The notes: a model not told the origin generated them from the sequence alone. Shown: positions 21,647 through 35,907, numbered from the stretch's first letter. The stretch is 64,000 bases of DNA from Thamnaconus septentrionalis (GCA_009823395.1 CM020503.1:6877001-6941000); one strand, 5' to 3'. A program made the numbers and translations.

Positions 21647-23162
21647 GGCAGCTCTGGGAACAGAAGATCCAACACCGTGTGACCAGCTGGCATGTTTACA
21701 GCAGATCATGTCCTTGTTTCGTTTAGGCTGAGCTCTTATCATGTACTGTTTGTTGTGGTTTTAGAGCCTATATCACTTGATCGAGGAGTTTGATTGCCCA
21801 TTGGCCACAACACCTTTGTATGTCTTCATTTGAATTTTGTTCAGTGTAATAATGACTATGGATGCAAGATGCACAGTTTCACTTGAAATATTGAAACACT
21901 ACTAGATAATTTTAATTGTTTTTCATTGTCTACGACTGCCTTTCAGAATCTGACTAAAGGAGATAAAAAGTGACGAACTTACTCGTATTTCTGTTTAATG
22001 TTTGCTTGATTCAAAAACCAAATACAAAAATATTAACAAACATCAGATTTTTCAAAATACCGAATATGAGAAAGAGGAAGATTGTTCAACTGTAATACAT
22101 CCTTTTGAGGATCACTCGCCTTCCAGCTTGTCTGTTTCCGTTTGCCCCACATGTCACAGACGCCAGAAGGAAGTGTTTTCATGCACTTGTGTGACCCTCA
22201 AACCTTCTGCTCTACCATTTTGGTACCGCAGCTCCTGCCAGCCTCTGCCCCAGATATACACATCTGACCTAGCAACTGAAGCGTGCACCAACTATAAATC
22301 ACTGAAGCGGTTTGTTGCCGCCCATCAAATATGATGACCATGACGTTTGGCTTCTCAGTTCACCTAAAAAAAAATTCTCTTTGGAATGTTAGCGTGGAAT
22401 TTAAGTATCTGCCAAATTATTTCAGAGAACGGTTGCTTTGTTCATTCATACTAGAAAGAACATTTCAAAGCTGAATGTTCAATAACATGAAAGCAACTTT
22501 GAAAACAAAACAAAACAATCTGCTTCTCTCAGTTCACCTATGTGACACAAATAACACGTGCTTGATACAGTAGGCTGCTTTTGGCAACTTCATTGAGTCC
22601 CTGTTGCTCTGCAATATGGACTTTCTTTTTTTCGAGAGAGAATATATGTGTGTTGAACCTGTGTTTTTCCAGTTGCAGCGACTAGTTAGGTTTCTTGTCA
22701 TCAGTGTGCGTTACCCTGATGGCATGTCTTGGTTAATACCCACCACTTAGCGCAGCATCTGGTGACTGCCTTGCAAACAGGTGCAGGAGCTAACCGCCAA
22801 TACTTGAGATCAGGTAGTCTGGGGCTATCAACTCACTTTAATGAGGTTTTACCCTACATACTCTAAACGCATCATCTGGACAACCCAGTCAGCACACACT
22901 ACAGCGACATTCAACTGACATACTAGAAGGCACTCAGTAGCAATATAACGTCATACAGAAGAATTTCAACAAATTAAACACTGAAAATTCTAATATAGTT
23001 CACTGCTTAGTGGAAGCATGTGTCAGCAGTGATGGCTGAAATGTGGCATTCTGTAATCTGAGCCTGATACTGGTATCCTGAGTTAAAGCTTCTACTGCGT
23101 CTTCGCAGAGTTTAAGGTCTGTCAACCACAACACAGTATCACTGGCTAATGTGCGCTCTTAC

Positions 23163-23265
23163 CTTTCAGTCGTGTCCCTGTGCGCGCTCTTGCAGTGGCT
23201 CATGTTGACGCTGGTGCGAGTTTCTCGGCGTCCGACCATGTGACACGCGCAGCCTGCACTCTGTC
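23163..23265 (-). other. Probable 5' noncoding exon and promoter of spsb3
   Basis: On minus, CTGAAAG|GTAAGAGC gives a strong donor at 23162-23161 and the sequence to its right becomes GC-rich ('gtgtccctgtgcgcgctctt'). The acceptor just before the spsb3 ATG (TTCCCAG, 21653-21659 on plus as 'ctgggaa') requires such an upstream exon. The 5' limit is a guess. Confidence 0.5.
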
Positions 23266-23814
23266 CCACTTCTCGTGAGGCACGAGGTAAACATTACCTT
23301 GCCACGCCTGCTCGCGTGCTGATTGGATGAGCGCGGCGTCGAGTGGGAGGCGCTCTCACAAATGTTCTTCGATTACCTTTACGTTGACTATTAATGTGTA
23401 AGTATACGTGACTTGTTCACGAACATTTGCGAACAGGGTGTTTATGGTTTCGTGGCAGTAATGTATGGACATGTTTGTTTGTTTTTTGTCGAGGGGATAA
23501 TTGGTGACAGTATTGAATATTACAGGTAAACCATTCGGTTGTACAACTTCTAGCATTACATTATGGAGTAGTGCTGGTGTGTCTCGGGGCTTCGTGACAG
23601 GAAGCTAAACAGGATCACGGGCCATATGTTTCCAAGAATAAAAACGCATTCCTGGAACCAGCTTGTCGTTTCTGGTGCAGATCTTCAAAGATTTTGTCGA
23701 GGTTGAGGATATTACTGTTTCTAAAATTAATAAATAAACGGAGGGGGTTTGAGGACAGGAGGGTGAAGAAATGCATTTTCCCCATTCATTTCGATAGTTT
23801 AGTGTGCACTTGAA

Positions 23815-23972
23815 TGCGCCGTGTCGCGCACCGGTGGCCTATTGGCTGTGTTGTGGAAAGGGCGGGATTTAGCTGCTACACTCGCTGTATGATTGGCTGT
23901 GATTCCAGTGACGATATGCGGAAGAACAAGAGTCATCTACAGTGCGCACATTAGAAGCCTCACATCCAAATA
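23815..23972 (+). promoter_or_regulatory. nubp2 proximal promoter
   Basis: Contains two ATTGGC inverted CCAAT boxes (near 23840 and 23893), a GC box GGGCGGGAT and an ETS-like GCGGAAG close to the start codon. No TATA box. This is the usual set for a housekeeping gene. Confidence 0.5.
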
Positions 23973-26600
23973 ATGGGAGACAGCAATGGTATAAAATGTT
24001 TTATTCTTTTAAACGCACAGGTTCCCTATCTGTAGCTTTTGTTAGCAGTCGTCACATTGCGTCTTCGCGAGTTAGAAGCCGCAATTCTTGAATCGGCATG
24101 AAACAGCTTAGCTAACTGGCTAGTTGACGCTGCCTTCATTTCATAAGTAAGCGTTTTCGGCACTGTTGGTGTTAAAACTTATGAAAACAAACGTGTCAAG
24201 TTGTGTCATGTGATTGTCTTTAGAGAAAGAGAGATGGAATAATGGTTATTTTCAAAATCCTCGTAATTGATTAACTTTAATAAGACTAGTGTAACTTAGA
24301 GGAAGGCATTCAAAAACTGCGACCCGTCGAGGGCCCAGATGACGCAATTTTGTGGCAATTTCGCCGCGAGTCGCCTTACAACGTAAATTGATGTAATTCC
24401 CTGGTGATGTGTACTTTTGCTTAACATTCAATTTTCTTCTGTGTTCCACTTGAGATGGGAATTTGGCGCAGGTCAAGCATGTTGTGTTGGTCCTGTCCGG
24501 GAAAGGAGGAGTGGGAAAGAGCACCATCACCACAGAGTTAGCGCTGGCTCTCAGGCACGCTGGCAAGAAGGTGAGCAGGAGACCGTTACACAGCTCGTCC
24601 TGTGAAGCCGTCTTTTCAAATCAGTCTAGTCCAGTGCAGTGAGTACGTTTTGGTGGGATGTATATGCACACTTGAACCTGTGGTATGAATCGAATCCATC
24701 AGGTTGGCATCCTGGACATTGACCTTTGTGGACCCAGTATCCCCCGCATGCTGAGTGTTGGCCGGCCTGACGTGCACCAGTGCGACTCTGGATGGGTGCC
24801 GGTCTACACCGATGTCGAGAAAAATCTCGCTCTCATGTCTATCGGCTTCATGCTGGAGGATCCTGATGAAGCGGTGGTGTGGAGGGGCCCTAAGAAAACA
24901 GGTGTGTATTTATAGACACATCATCCTAACTCAGCACTCTGTGGAGTTTTTTTTTTTTTTTTTTTTTACATGCCCTGTGTCTGTTGCTGTTGAATCACAC
25001 AAACAACTCATCTTCCTTATCCTCCAGCTTTGATTAGCCAGTTTGTGTCAGATGTTGCGTGGGGGGAGCTGGACGTGCTGCTGGTGGACACACCGCCCGG
25101 GACGTCTGATGAACATTTAGCAGTGCTGGAGAACCTTAAAAAACAGACCACGGTGGATGGAGCCATTTTGGTCACCACCCCTCAGGTACCGAGGAGTCTG
25201 GAGAAACCTCCCACAATGAGATAACATTGAAAATATGAATGCAGTATTACACATTGTATATAATGTGTAATAACTATAAAGCTTTTTGCGTTATGCTTAT
25301 AAACATTGAAAGCTATAAAATATTCGAATACCTGAAGTCACGCAAAGCTTTCTCTGGATTTATTTAAAAAAATATATATTTTTGCTTCTAGGCCGTATCT
25401 ACAGGGGATGTAAGGCGAGAGATCACCTTTTGTAAGAAAATAGGGTTGAGGATCCTGGGCATTGTGGAGAACATGAGTGGATTCGTCTGTCCACACTGCT
25501 CTGTACGTACTTTTATACAGTGCTGCGAATTTAAGAGTGAAATTTTGTGAAACTAGCAGTTAATTTTGGCTAATATCTATGTGTTTTCAGGAGTGCAGCA
25601 ATATATTCTCCAAAGGTGGCGGCGAGGAATTAGCCAAGCTGACTGGATCGATTTTTCTGGGTAAGACTAATAGGATTCAAGTACATGCACTTCAACTGTG
25701 TGGCCACGAGGTGTCGTTTAACACTGCTACTGAATGCCCCTCTCGGTCGGGAGTATGGATATATTAAGAAGGTCGGGAGGCGAACTCGCGTCACTGCCGC
25801 TAAAATGGTAGATCGGAGCCTCGAAGTAGCTGTTGGACAGCCCGATCCACGGCAGTCAATACTTCTGAATTTATCATTTAACACTGCTTAGATGTTACCC
25901 AGATCAATGTGTGGTGTAATGATGCAGATCATTTCAATTTCGACTATGGGACAGCATGGATCCAGATGGCACTTCTGCTTAGTGCTGACCTCAAAACACT
26001 TTTAGAACATGTTTAACTGACTGTATACATTTCATGACATTGTAAATCAATTGCAGTAGAAGAATTAAATGGATGTTTAAAAAATTATATTTAAGTTCTA
26101 CAAATAAAATTTACTTGACTGAATATAAATATTCAATTGTATTCCTGCACTGACCCGTGAACCTGTTTTTTTCCCATCAATGTTTGGTTCCTCCTGCGAC
26201 TGTGCACAAATTACAGGTTGCTTTAAATCCTTAAATTGTTGGTAACTGGCCAGAGGTCAATGATGAAGCTCTCTGTTAGTTCAAACACGCACATAAAAAT
26301 TGATGATGTAGGAATTATTTGACAACAAAACACGGATTCTGCCCAGCAGTAATCAGCAATTAGTCAGACCTGGTAATAGTGGTGTATTATATATGTATAT
26401 ATTTTTTTAATTATTACTTTATTATTGTTAGCATAACAAAAGTTACCCTCTTGATTTCAGGTTCTGTTCCTTTGGATCCCCAGCTGAGCACCAGCATAGA
26501 GGAGGGCAAGAACTTCATGCAGTCATTTCCTGACAGCGCCACCTTCAGCGCCATTAGCAGTATTTGTAAGACTCTGTTAAACAGCCTCCAGAGCGATTAA
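23973..26600 (+). CDS. nubp2: NUBP2, cytosolic Fe-S cluster assembly P-loop ATPase
   Basis: Seven exons give 269 aa: 23973-23988, 24455-24570, 24703-24901, 25028-25185, 25392-25502, 25591-25660 and 26461-26600. With NUBP1 it forms the scaffold of the cytosolic iron-sulfur assembly (CIA) machinery. Visible motifs: the deviant Walker [12 protein letters not shown] near residue 20, the switch block [30 protein letters not shown] (Walker B/switch II) and the C-terminal cluster-binding CPHCSEC. Length matches human NUBP2 within two residues. The tiny first exon MGDSN joins to [11 protein letters not shown] through an AG just before ATGGG; an acceptor 14 bp further on would break the frame. The gene is divergent from spsb3 and convergent with atp6v0c. 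Intron 6 holds a SINE-like insertion. Confidence 0.92.
25717..25888. repeat. SINE-like insertion with 12-bp direct repeats
   Basis: TTTAACACTGCT occurs at 25717-25728 and again at 25877-25888, enclosing about 148 bp that are more GC-rich than the surrounding intron. A long direct repeat around a short unique body is the mark of LINE-mediated retroposition. No A-tail is evident and the family is unknown to me. It lies in nubp2 intron 6. Confidence 0.5.
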
Positions 26601-27351
26601 GCCACCTTGGCTTGGAGATCAGTCCATGATTGTTACTCAGTGAGCAGATGTATTGTTTTGAATACTTGATATATTTGAATAGGTTTCATATATAAGATCA
26701 TGTCAACAGTAACTAAAAGCGTCCATAAAGCCATGTTCCTTGTAAAATAAAAGAACCACTTGCAATGTATATTTGTCAGCGAGTCAAATCTAAGTTGGAA
26801 ACTTCTTTAATTCGATTGTGATACACTTTGGCACATCAGTATAACTTCAATAACCAGTGGTGATACAGGGATTTCGATGGGCACTTGGTAAATGATTGGG
26901 CAGCAGGTCCAGTTTCAGAAAACGAAACTCCAGATCAAAAAGAAAAGAAAAGAAAAACTAGACCTGAAATCAGGCCAATGTTCAACTCTACTGAACTGCT
27001 TCATGCTACTGTGTTTTGGTCTGCAGTCAGTTTTTTGTTATGTACCTATACAACACTAATCTACCTCAGATCTGGATTCCGACTTCTGAAACCAGCAACG
27101 CTCTTCAGCTTCATATCCACACACCTACTAAGACAGTGAAACCATGCAGGAGCCTTGAAATGGGTGGGATGTGGTGGTGAAGGGGAGGAGGTACAGCTAC
27201 AGGTGAGAGGAGGCGGGTGAAGAGAGGAGATGACGGTTGGAAATTACACTTGTGAAACCCGCCACGGGGCACACACACCTTTAATGCAAACAGCAGTACT
27301 ACAGGAAAACACTGAAAATTTGAGAATGTTTCGGTCATGATCAGAGTACAG

Positions 27352-27382
<31 letters not shown>

Positions 27383-28120
27383 ACACTCCCACTTCACTGG
27401 CAACATACGAAAGGCAACCTTTATAATCGAAGAATTACATCCAGAGGAATTCCATCCACTTATCACAATGACCCCACAGTGCATTGAATCTGTATAGATA
27501 TTTATATCTGTATATATATATATATATATATATCTTAAGGAAGGTTTAAGACTTATCATATAGTTCACTGACCATTATTTATAAATAAAAAAATCAGTGG
27601 AAAGAAGGCCATTCTGTTAATATACATATCTTTACAAATAGATCCTAAAGATTAATGCAGAAATTGTGTCGACTTCTGCCTTGTTATCGGAGAAGAAAAG
27701 AAGCCATGTGGACCCTTTGGTCGGTTCTGTGAGGCCAGAGGCTCAGCAGCCGGCCTGCAGGCCTGCAGTAAGTGGAGGGATTAAAGGAATCATCATACAA
27801 CTTTTTGGAAACACACGCGCACACACACTTTCGCACCCATACAAAGGACAGACGAATCACTACGTTGCGCATTTACAAGTTGACTATCAAATTGACACAA
27901 CTGTACACATTGTTGAGATTAGACCATTTTTTTTATATGGTGTTTAATTATTCCCCCCCCCCGCCGTCAATTCTTTCATCTCCAGTGGCAGAATTTTTTT
28001 TTTTTACAATTAATTTTCCCCCATTTTACACTTTTTTTCCTCCAGCAGCAAAATAAAGGACAGATCTTTTCGTAGAGATTTTTTTTTTTTGGGGGGGGGG
28101 TTTGGCACACAGGTTTTGTT
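26601..28120. other. Convergent 3' region between nubp2 and atp6v0c
   Basis: A nubp2 poly(A) signal AATAAA is at 26746-26751. The rest is probably the 3' UTR of atp6v0c on minus. It contains (CA)n at 27353-27382, (TA)n around 27511-27532, and homopolymer C and G runs near 27953-27962 and 28091-28100. No other gene seen. Confidence 0.55.
26746..26751 (+). terminator. Poly(A) signal of nubp2
   Basis: AATAAA 146 bp beyond the nubp2 stop codon. Confidence 0.6.
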
Positions 28121-31100
28121 TTATTTTGTGGACAGGATGAGGGCGACGATGAGCCCGTAGAGACCCAGGACCTCAGCGAAAATCAAGATGAGGATCATGC
28201 CCACGAAAAGCCTGGGCTGCTGAGCCGAGCCTCTCACGCCCGCGTCGCCCACGATGCCAATGGCGAAGCCGGCTGCCAGTCCACTGAGGCCCACACTCAA
28301 CCCAGCGCCCAGGTACAGGAAACTCCTGGACATGCAAGGAGACAAAGCTGATCAGCACGAGGGACTTCTGACACACACCAGGTCATGTTTGACAATCCGA
28401 AAACAAATATGAGAAAAAAAAGGGGGGGGAAATTGACATTTATAAAACTTATGCAGCTCTAAAATCATCATACGACTCCACTGTAACTACTGGTAACTGC
28501 ACGACTTAAACCACTGAAGAAAGTCTATTTAATCCCAAAACTGTACAGAAATGCAGTGCCATTGATATCCAGGGGAAAATTGAAGGATTTGAGGCTGTGG
28601 GTAATGACGGTTCATTACGCTTGTTGTTGCAGAGATTGCAGCCTTTGTTGAGGCGGCAGTGCCTGGACGACTATCAAGGTTAGCAGCTGTTGCTGTTCAA
28701 CAGCCTTTTGATGAGACTTGGATTATTATTAACTCTTATGCCTTTGTCTCCAGTGCTTAAATTAGCCTTTACCACTTCAATAAAATAATACAAAATAGGG
28801 GTAAAAACAAAATAAGAAATGAGAAAATGTAGAGGTGACACTTGGTGAGCAGCACTTACTTGTGGAGTTCAAGATTTGCTACAATGTTGTTGGCAATCAG
28901 CACTGCCACGACCAGGCCGTAGATGGCGATGATACCCGCCATGACGACGGGGATGATGGACCTCATGATGAGCTCCGGCCTCATGACGGACATGGCGGCG
29001 ATCCCCGTGCCGCTCTTGGCTGTGCCATAGGCTGCTCCCAAGGCTGGTGAGAAAACACGAGCGGAGAGCTTTATTTAAACACACTGATGACAAAACCTCT
29101 GTGCAAGCTGGGAGCGCATGAATTCGTGCCGTCTCCGAGAGGCGTTTCATTAGGGCCGCTCGGAGCAGAGGAAAGCAGCGCTGTGGATGACACAGCGGCT
29201 CAGCGCTGGCACACCCTGAGCAAGGTGAGATGAGTGGATAAGCAGGAGTTTGAGGAAGAAGCTCAATCTTAACACTTGTTGCAGAGACTGTTGAGTTGAT
29301 AGGGACTCGCACTGCACGCTGACACGGACGGTTTTGTCTAAAACAATGGTAACAAAACAAAGAGGAGTGAAGGGAAGCACTGGTGAACAAGGTTCACCTT
29401 TGCTGTTCAAACAAAGACCAATATGAGAACAGAGCTGCTCTTCCGCAGCCAAGCAGCAGTAACAGTGTTTGTTTAAAACACTGAGTTCCTTTTTTGGACT
29501 GGGGCCATTATTTATTACTGAATACATTTACCAAGAGCGTTTATTTTAAATAATGAATTCATGCTGCTGATTCAAAATTTACTTTCCAATTTATTTGTTC
29601 TAAATACTAGCAAGGCAGTGTGCAAGATTTAATTTCATTAAAATGAAGTGCATCCTCCATCGATGCACTTGTCACTTAATTCAGCTGTTTACACTTTCTT
29701 CTACTGACTTGAAGGCTGAACATTTTCTTGGGATTAACAAAATATATATATTTTTGCTCCAACACAACAACCAAATCAATTATGTTGATGTACAGGAGTA
29801 CAGAAGGAACTCAGTGGCAGCTATACTGAATATTATTTGGCTGTAAACCGTAAAACATCAACTTGCTGAAAAAGAAGAAAACCCACTGAAATCGAATGAA
29901 TGGAGCAGCCATGATGTAACTGTTGCAAGTTTCTGTTCCTCTCAAAAGTCCAACATGGCTTCACGTGGGTTTTTCTGTAGATGTCACAAGGACAACGACA
30001 GATTCGATAGCTCAGTTACAGATGAGTCACATGACCAACAATAAAGCTGCTCTATCACTTCCTCCAGTTGCCTATAGGTCTGTGATTTTAGAGCCGTCGC
30101 CGCTAACCAGCTCCATAGAGGATTATTATTAATTATTATTATTATTATTATTATGATATGAGGGGCGAAGGGACCGTTGAGTCGGATATCTGATCTGCAA
30201 ACAGCACCAGTGCTGGGGGGTTGAGTGCTGAGGCAGCAGCGGCTGCTGGCTCCTCCCCTCCACACCAGTGTGTGGTAACCGTCACTGTCATGTTGCACGC
30301 ACAAATAACCAAAAATATTCGCCACCTAAATCACACAAACACACAGAGAAGTGCGGGATGTTGCAGGGTTAATGAGAGAGGAAAATCAAGTTCAGCTCTA
30401 CAATATGATTCTGTCCTATATTTAGATCAGCTGCTGCTGCTGCTGCTCCTGTCTGTTGAAAGCCAAGTGTCCAGGAAGAGTTTCAGACGACGCACAACAC
30501 ACTTTTCCTTAAGTCAACGGCAAAAACCCGTTTATACACTACACAGTACACACCCATTTAAAGTTTATGCAGGGAAAAGAGGAAGGAAATCCTTCAAAGA
30601 ATCAGGCAACGAGTACGACTGTGAGTCCACAACAGATTCACACATCAATTCATGACAACAAAGGTTTGTCAACGGACATTAATTCATTGTTGGAAAAGCA
30701 GGTTAGACAACAATCTCAACACTTTGGCTCTTGTCAGGTGCATATTTATGTCCAACTGCTTTGGATGAATGCAGGTTTCTTTTTTACATGGATTTTACAA
30801 GGATGAGGGATTCATTTGCAACTTTTACAATTCTTGAATTTGATCGCCAACATTCTGTTGACTGGATGTTAAATGTTTCCTCACACATCATCTTGGCTGG
30901 ACAGTTTAAACGCAGTCTGAGACACCTGTCCCTTTGTTTCCTCATGTATTGGGTTCATTGTCAGGGCCTGGAGATGCAGCAGCAGCTCCTGCTGACATAG
31001 GCCAACCTTTAAATGCGCACATGGCAGTCAGCCATGTGTCAGTCGCTTACGGATGGCTCTAACACGAGGTGAGGCAGTTCTTCTCATTCACAGAGATGTG

Positions 31101-34100
31101 CTCAGATAACTGGGCAACATTTTTACACCTGGCTAAACATAAGGACTGTACTTTTGGTACAACTTTGCTGGTATTCTATACAGAAGTCTGATATTAAAAT
31201 GAAATAGCTGGTTTATGGCCACATCAAGCAGGCCAATTAACCTTCGTGAGGGGTTTAATGTCTAAAGTAAGAAAGATTGTGAGCACATTATAGATACACA
31301 ATATTTGAAACTCTAGAAAACCTAAAGGAACACTGTTGTTCTTGATCAATACGTAGCATAGCGTGTGAGTGTGGCCTGACTGAGGTGAGCCATCCACACC
31401 AGGAAAGGTTAGTGATCACCACTGTGTAAACAGCTGAACACCAAGACCTCCAGCCGTGTCCGCACGGAAACAGATAGTACTGAGTAATATCTGAGTAAAG
31501 GGCTATGAAGGCAGAATAACAGGGGTTTGGGTTCGTGACATGATTTCGTTTTTTATCCATGTTATAAAATTCATGTTTTGTAAAATGGAGCAAGCAAAAG
31601 AAGCGGGATTCCCTCATTCGTTGGAGACTCAAATGTTATGAATCTGTGGTTATGAATAAGATTTGCTGGTGAGAAGCTTCGGCAGACGTGGAACCTCAAG
31701 GTTTTAATCCTAATCCCTTTCGTTTTAGATTAAGAGCTTCTCCCTCGTCCTCTGCTGGCAAAATATTGCAAATGTGGGAGGCCGTTGTGACGTCTGGCTA
31801 TGTCAGAACCAGAGATGGCTTCGTGAGGGAGAATCTCGCATGCACTGAGCTCAACTTCACTGCATCATGAGCAGGAACTGGTTTAAAGTAGAGTTGTAAA
31901 AAAAATATTGAGTTATCAACTCAATAAAAAAAAAAGAAAAAGATTTGATCAAATCAGATAACAATTGACGTGAATCAAAGCTTTGTTTCCTCAATTGCAC
32001 TGTTGCATTTCACACAGTTGGTTGTTGTGATATGCATGACGCCAGGATAGATATCTTCTATATCTTTTAACTTTTATACTATTTGTGTGGTTGTTGTTTG
32101 CCTGCTTCTGGAATTAAGGAGGAGTTGTTGTTAAGACATGTCTTTTTCACATTTTCTACTATTATTTCTAAAAAATTTAATTGGCAAAAATAATCTAAAC
32201 TTCAGTAAATGATCAGATAAAGCAACTATTATAATAATAATACTAATAATACTAATAATAATAATCATTAGCTACAGCTCCAGTTTAAATAAATTGTAAT
32301 AGACATGCAGATGTGTGTGCAAACAACAGTTAGAAAAAATAAATGTAGCCCAATGTGTGAAATGCTCCTGAAAGTATAGTGAAATCCACATACCAGTGGG
32401 TTGAAAGAGCAAGCATCATGTGATGACTTAGCACGAGCATTGGAAGGTTGCCATTTATGAACAGAGAAGCACATTCCTACGAAGGCTAAAAACTTTTGAG
32501 CATTAGCTGAAATGTATATGTGACAAATTCTGCTGTAATTTTGTAAGTTGTGCTTTTGTCCATTGAACTAATTATTGTCCGTTTTGGTGAACATCAATTG
32601 AATCCCAGGGAAAGTTTAGCAAGCGTGCTAAATATAAAAACAGGAAAAAAATGCTGTACTAGCAACTGGCTCTGGTGTTTTTCTAACAGACATAAAAAGA
32701 GATAGATTGCTGGTCAGGATGTAATAACATGGGTGGGGCAAATCAAAAGAATACAGCTTTAATGCTATGAGATGGGGGAGGGGAGCCAACATGGTATCTT
32801 GTGATTGTCACTGGTTCCAGAGTAGGCATCCTCAATAAAGTCATTATGATATCACCAGATAACAAAGAGAAGGAAAAAAAAAACACTGCCAGGGTGAACT
32901 ACTCACAGCTGTCAAGGTATTCTCCCCCAGATAAACGTATTGTTGGAGTTATCAGATTACAGCCATTTAAATGTCTATAAGCAGCACGTTTTTAAACTAT
33001 AAACAAACAAAACTAAGTCCAAGTATTGTTTTGCAGTTGCCAGGTGTGCATTGATGTGGTTAGTTGCACTGCTAACAAATAAAGTTACTGAGCAGGCAGA
33101 GAAGTAAGTCTGTCGGGTCTTAGAGGGCTCCTTTGAGGAAAACACTGACAGCCTGCACTGTAAACAATGCAATAGTTGTATTGAGTCAATAAAATAGAAG
33201 AAAAACTCTACCTCAGGACTACCTAAACAAATAAATATCACTGACTGACAAATTGTTTACAGCAACTACAGCCATTTAAACCGTGTACGCTGTATTAATT
33301 AACCATAAAAACGCTGACTATTATTTTTTTAATGATTCTTCCGAGGTACTTACCTTAGAGTTTAGGACTGAATCATCAATTATCTGTTTATCTTAGTAGT
33401 GGCACATCACGTCTTCATGCCAGTATGATCCCCTCTCTAAGCTCATTCCTCAGCTGTCCCTCTTTCACCACCACCAGTACAAGCTTCACCTCAAGCCTAC
33501 AGCTGAATATTAAACATGAGCCAGTGGAGAATTGGCTTGCTTTTTTGATGATGACGGCAGACAGTAGAGGATTTTTTCTTTTTTTTAAACTGAAATAAGA
33601 AGTCAATAATGAATTACTTTAAATACAATCTAAAAACTATATAAATTTACTATATATAGTTTTTTTTAACAGAACATTTAATCTATCCTTATAAATCCCT
33701 ACATTCCTACATTTTAAATAGTCTTCAAGTATTTAGAATAAATACTTGGAGACTAGACTAGTAGACTAGTAGAAGAAAAGTATTTAGAATTTAAAAAAAA
33801 AAAATCAAATCAATATTCATCAAGCTAAAGAGGGTCAAAGCCCTATGTGATGGGATCAAACTGTCACTAATTGGTTAGCCATTGGATCTGGACTAGTCAT
33901 TCCAAACATGGAAGCTCTTACAAGAATATAATGCTAGAATAATTTATGATATTGGATCAAGAAGGGCAAATAAAACATAAATACATAGTTATAGACCATT
34001 AACATAAAGTGTCAATGTTTACCCTCTTTCATTGCTAATTTATTTCTAAACAACCACCACGATGATTTCTAAACCACACTACACCACCAACACTGCTCTA

Positions 34101-35197
34101 AGATATTTGTTTATTCTGTCTAAACCTAGAAACAGGAAGCAGTTTCATTAGCTTACTGACTGCATTTACATACGAAAAACGTCTAAAGATCAAGGAGTTT
34201 GAGATACATTCCTCGAGTCAGAAGTCTCATCATGTGATAATCATGTGACCTTGTGTCATTCCTTTGAGCAATGAGGAAGTAAACCTGCTGATAGTGGCTT
34301 ATAGCGGTCATTTAAAATTGAAAGAACAAAGTTTTTGTTGCCGTTTTTTTGTTTGTTTTTCTTACAATTTACATGCAATATAAACATATTTTGGCAAATT
34401 GTAAAAATGGCGTTCTTTTTGCCAAATGTTATTCGTTGACAAAAAAAAATCGATTGGGGAAGAGCAGGTTTCACCTACAGCTATCAATACAGTGAAATCT
34501 ATTAGCTCAGACTTCTAATTTCTGTATATGTAGCAAATTTCTAAGAGAAAGCGAACTATCTTCCTGACGCTAAAATTTAGCGGTAGTGACAATCTTCGAA
34601 GAGCCGCTGCCAACACGACGTGTACTTATTTGATTCAAAATTAATACATTTTTGCGACATACGCGACTACCAAACACTCGACGCGCTTCATGTCAAAATT
34701 CTGTAAATGCAGTGGCCATTCAGGTAGAGCCACAGCACAGCGCTACCAAAGCGAAACAAGCTAACGTCAGAGCTAACGTGTATTCGTCATCAGCTAGCAG
34801 ACTGCCGTGTGATGTCTGTGTCTGGAAGAAGACAGGCCTGTTGCGAAAACTATATGAACCATCGCAAACTATAATGAGTTCTGCATTTAAAAGAAAAAAA
34901 GTGGCAGCTGCCCGGTTACACCAGCGAGCTGATAAGCGTTAAGGAAATGACAGCTCGACGTTAGCATTTCGACGTCAACTTTCGCGAGCCTAGCGGGGGA
35001 GTTCTACCGTGCGAGCTTCAGGGGAGCCTCAACGGCTGATCATTCATGACTCCTGGGCGAATGTGGCGGACATAACAACAAACACAGACAACAACGCGAA
35101 TATATACAGTGACAAATGAGAGATAATTACCGCTGAACACCATCGCCGAGGAGGCACCCATCACTGCAAAAAACGGAGAGTAGTCGGGGCCTGACAT
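28121..35197 (-). CDS. atp6v0c: V-type H+-ATPase 16 kDa proteolipid subunit c
   Basis: Three exons give 151 aa: 35131-35197, 28860-29043 and 28121-28325. This is the c subunit of the V-ATPase membrane ring, which carries protons into lysosomes, endosomes and synaptic vesicles. Four membrane helices are evident. The conserved blocks [51 protein letters not shown] and [16 protein letters not shown] are present, the last containing the essential proton-carrying glutamate (FAE). Start [16 protein letters not shown] is four residues shorter than human. The loop between helices 2 and 3 ([11 protein letters not shown]) differs from the usual form, as expected for a variable loop. Intron 1 is about 6.1 kb and intron 2 about 0.5 kb. 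Next to tbc1d24 as in human; whether this is the a or b fish paralogue is not decided here. Confidence 0.95.
29044..35130 (-). other. Long first intron of atp6v0c
   Basis: About 6 kb with no coding exon recognised. It includes short (ATT)n near 30125-30153, (ATA)n near 32230-32263, and AT-rich unique sequence. The GC content rises towards 34,560-35,130 next to exon 1. The ORFs inside lack family signatures. Confidence 0.6.
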
Positions 35198-35465
35198 TCT
35201 GTCTCACGCGTACAATATTTTTATTTTAAAAAAAAAAATGTATATAATTGAATGTACAAAATAAGACGTTAAGGTCGACTAAAAAAAATGGCACTTTTCA
35301 AACAAAAAAACTACTGAAGGCCACCGGAGAGCTACAGGCGTAACAGAAAGGAACGGTCAGGCCACCTAACTAGTAGTGTGTGTACGAAGCTAGTCACGAC
35401 TCTTGTGATAAATACCCGGCGCAGTAGTACAAAATGGCGAAGTGGAACGTATCACCTGACAGGCC
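35198..35465 (-). promoter_or_regulatory. atp6v0c promoter region
   Basis: Upstream of the ATG the sequence has AAAATGGCG (35431-35439), a YY1-type motif, and a GC-richer stretch 'acccggcgcag'. No TATA box. A perfect CLEAR (TFEB) palindrome was looked for and not found. Confidence 0.4.
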
Positions 35466-35752
35466 GGACTAAGAAAACCAATCACGCACAGGGTGTGGGG
35501 TGCGCACTGCAACAAAGTTGAAGCCGGCGAAATACAGTGAGATAATTCAAGTTTATCCAACAGTATTTACGGTTGTAAATTATGTATGTATGAAAAAAAA
35601 AAAATCACTTGAAGAATTTGTGAACGTTTTTTCTTTTTTTTTGAGGGTCACCCCTATGAGACCTCCAGTTGGTGTGGTCCGCTGCAGGGCTTCCCTTTGA
35701 AAACTTCACCCTTCAGAGAGGATGAGATGATGGGAAGGGTTATGATGCCACT

Positions 35753-35907
<155 letters not shown>

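Noticed and set aside
21230..21742. A 170-aa single-exon minus-strand gene
   Set aside because: Only the middle part (21518-21646) is coding. It is the first coding exon of spsb3, bounded by an acceptor and a GTGAGA donor; the flanks are intron read-through.
30221..30655. A 144-aa plus-strand ORF in the first intron of atp6v0c
   Set aside because: No homology recognised, no splice or promoter context, and the composition matches the intron.
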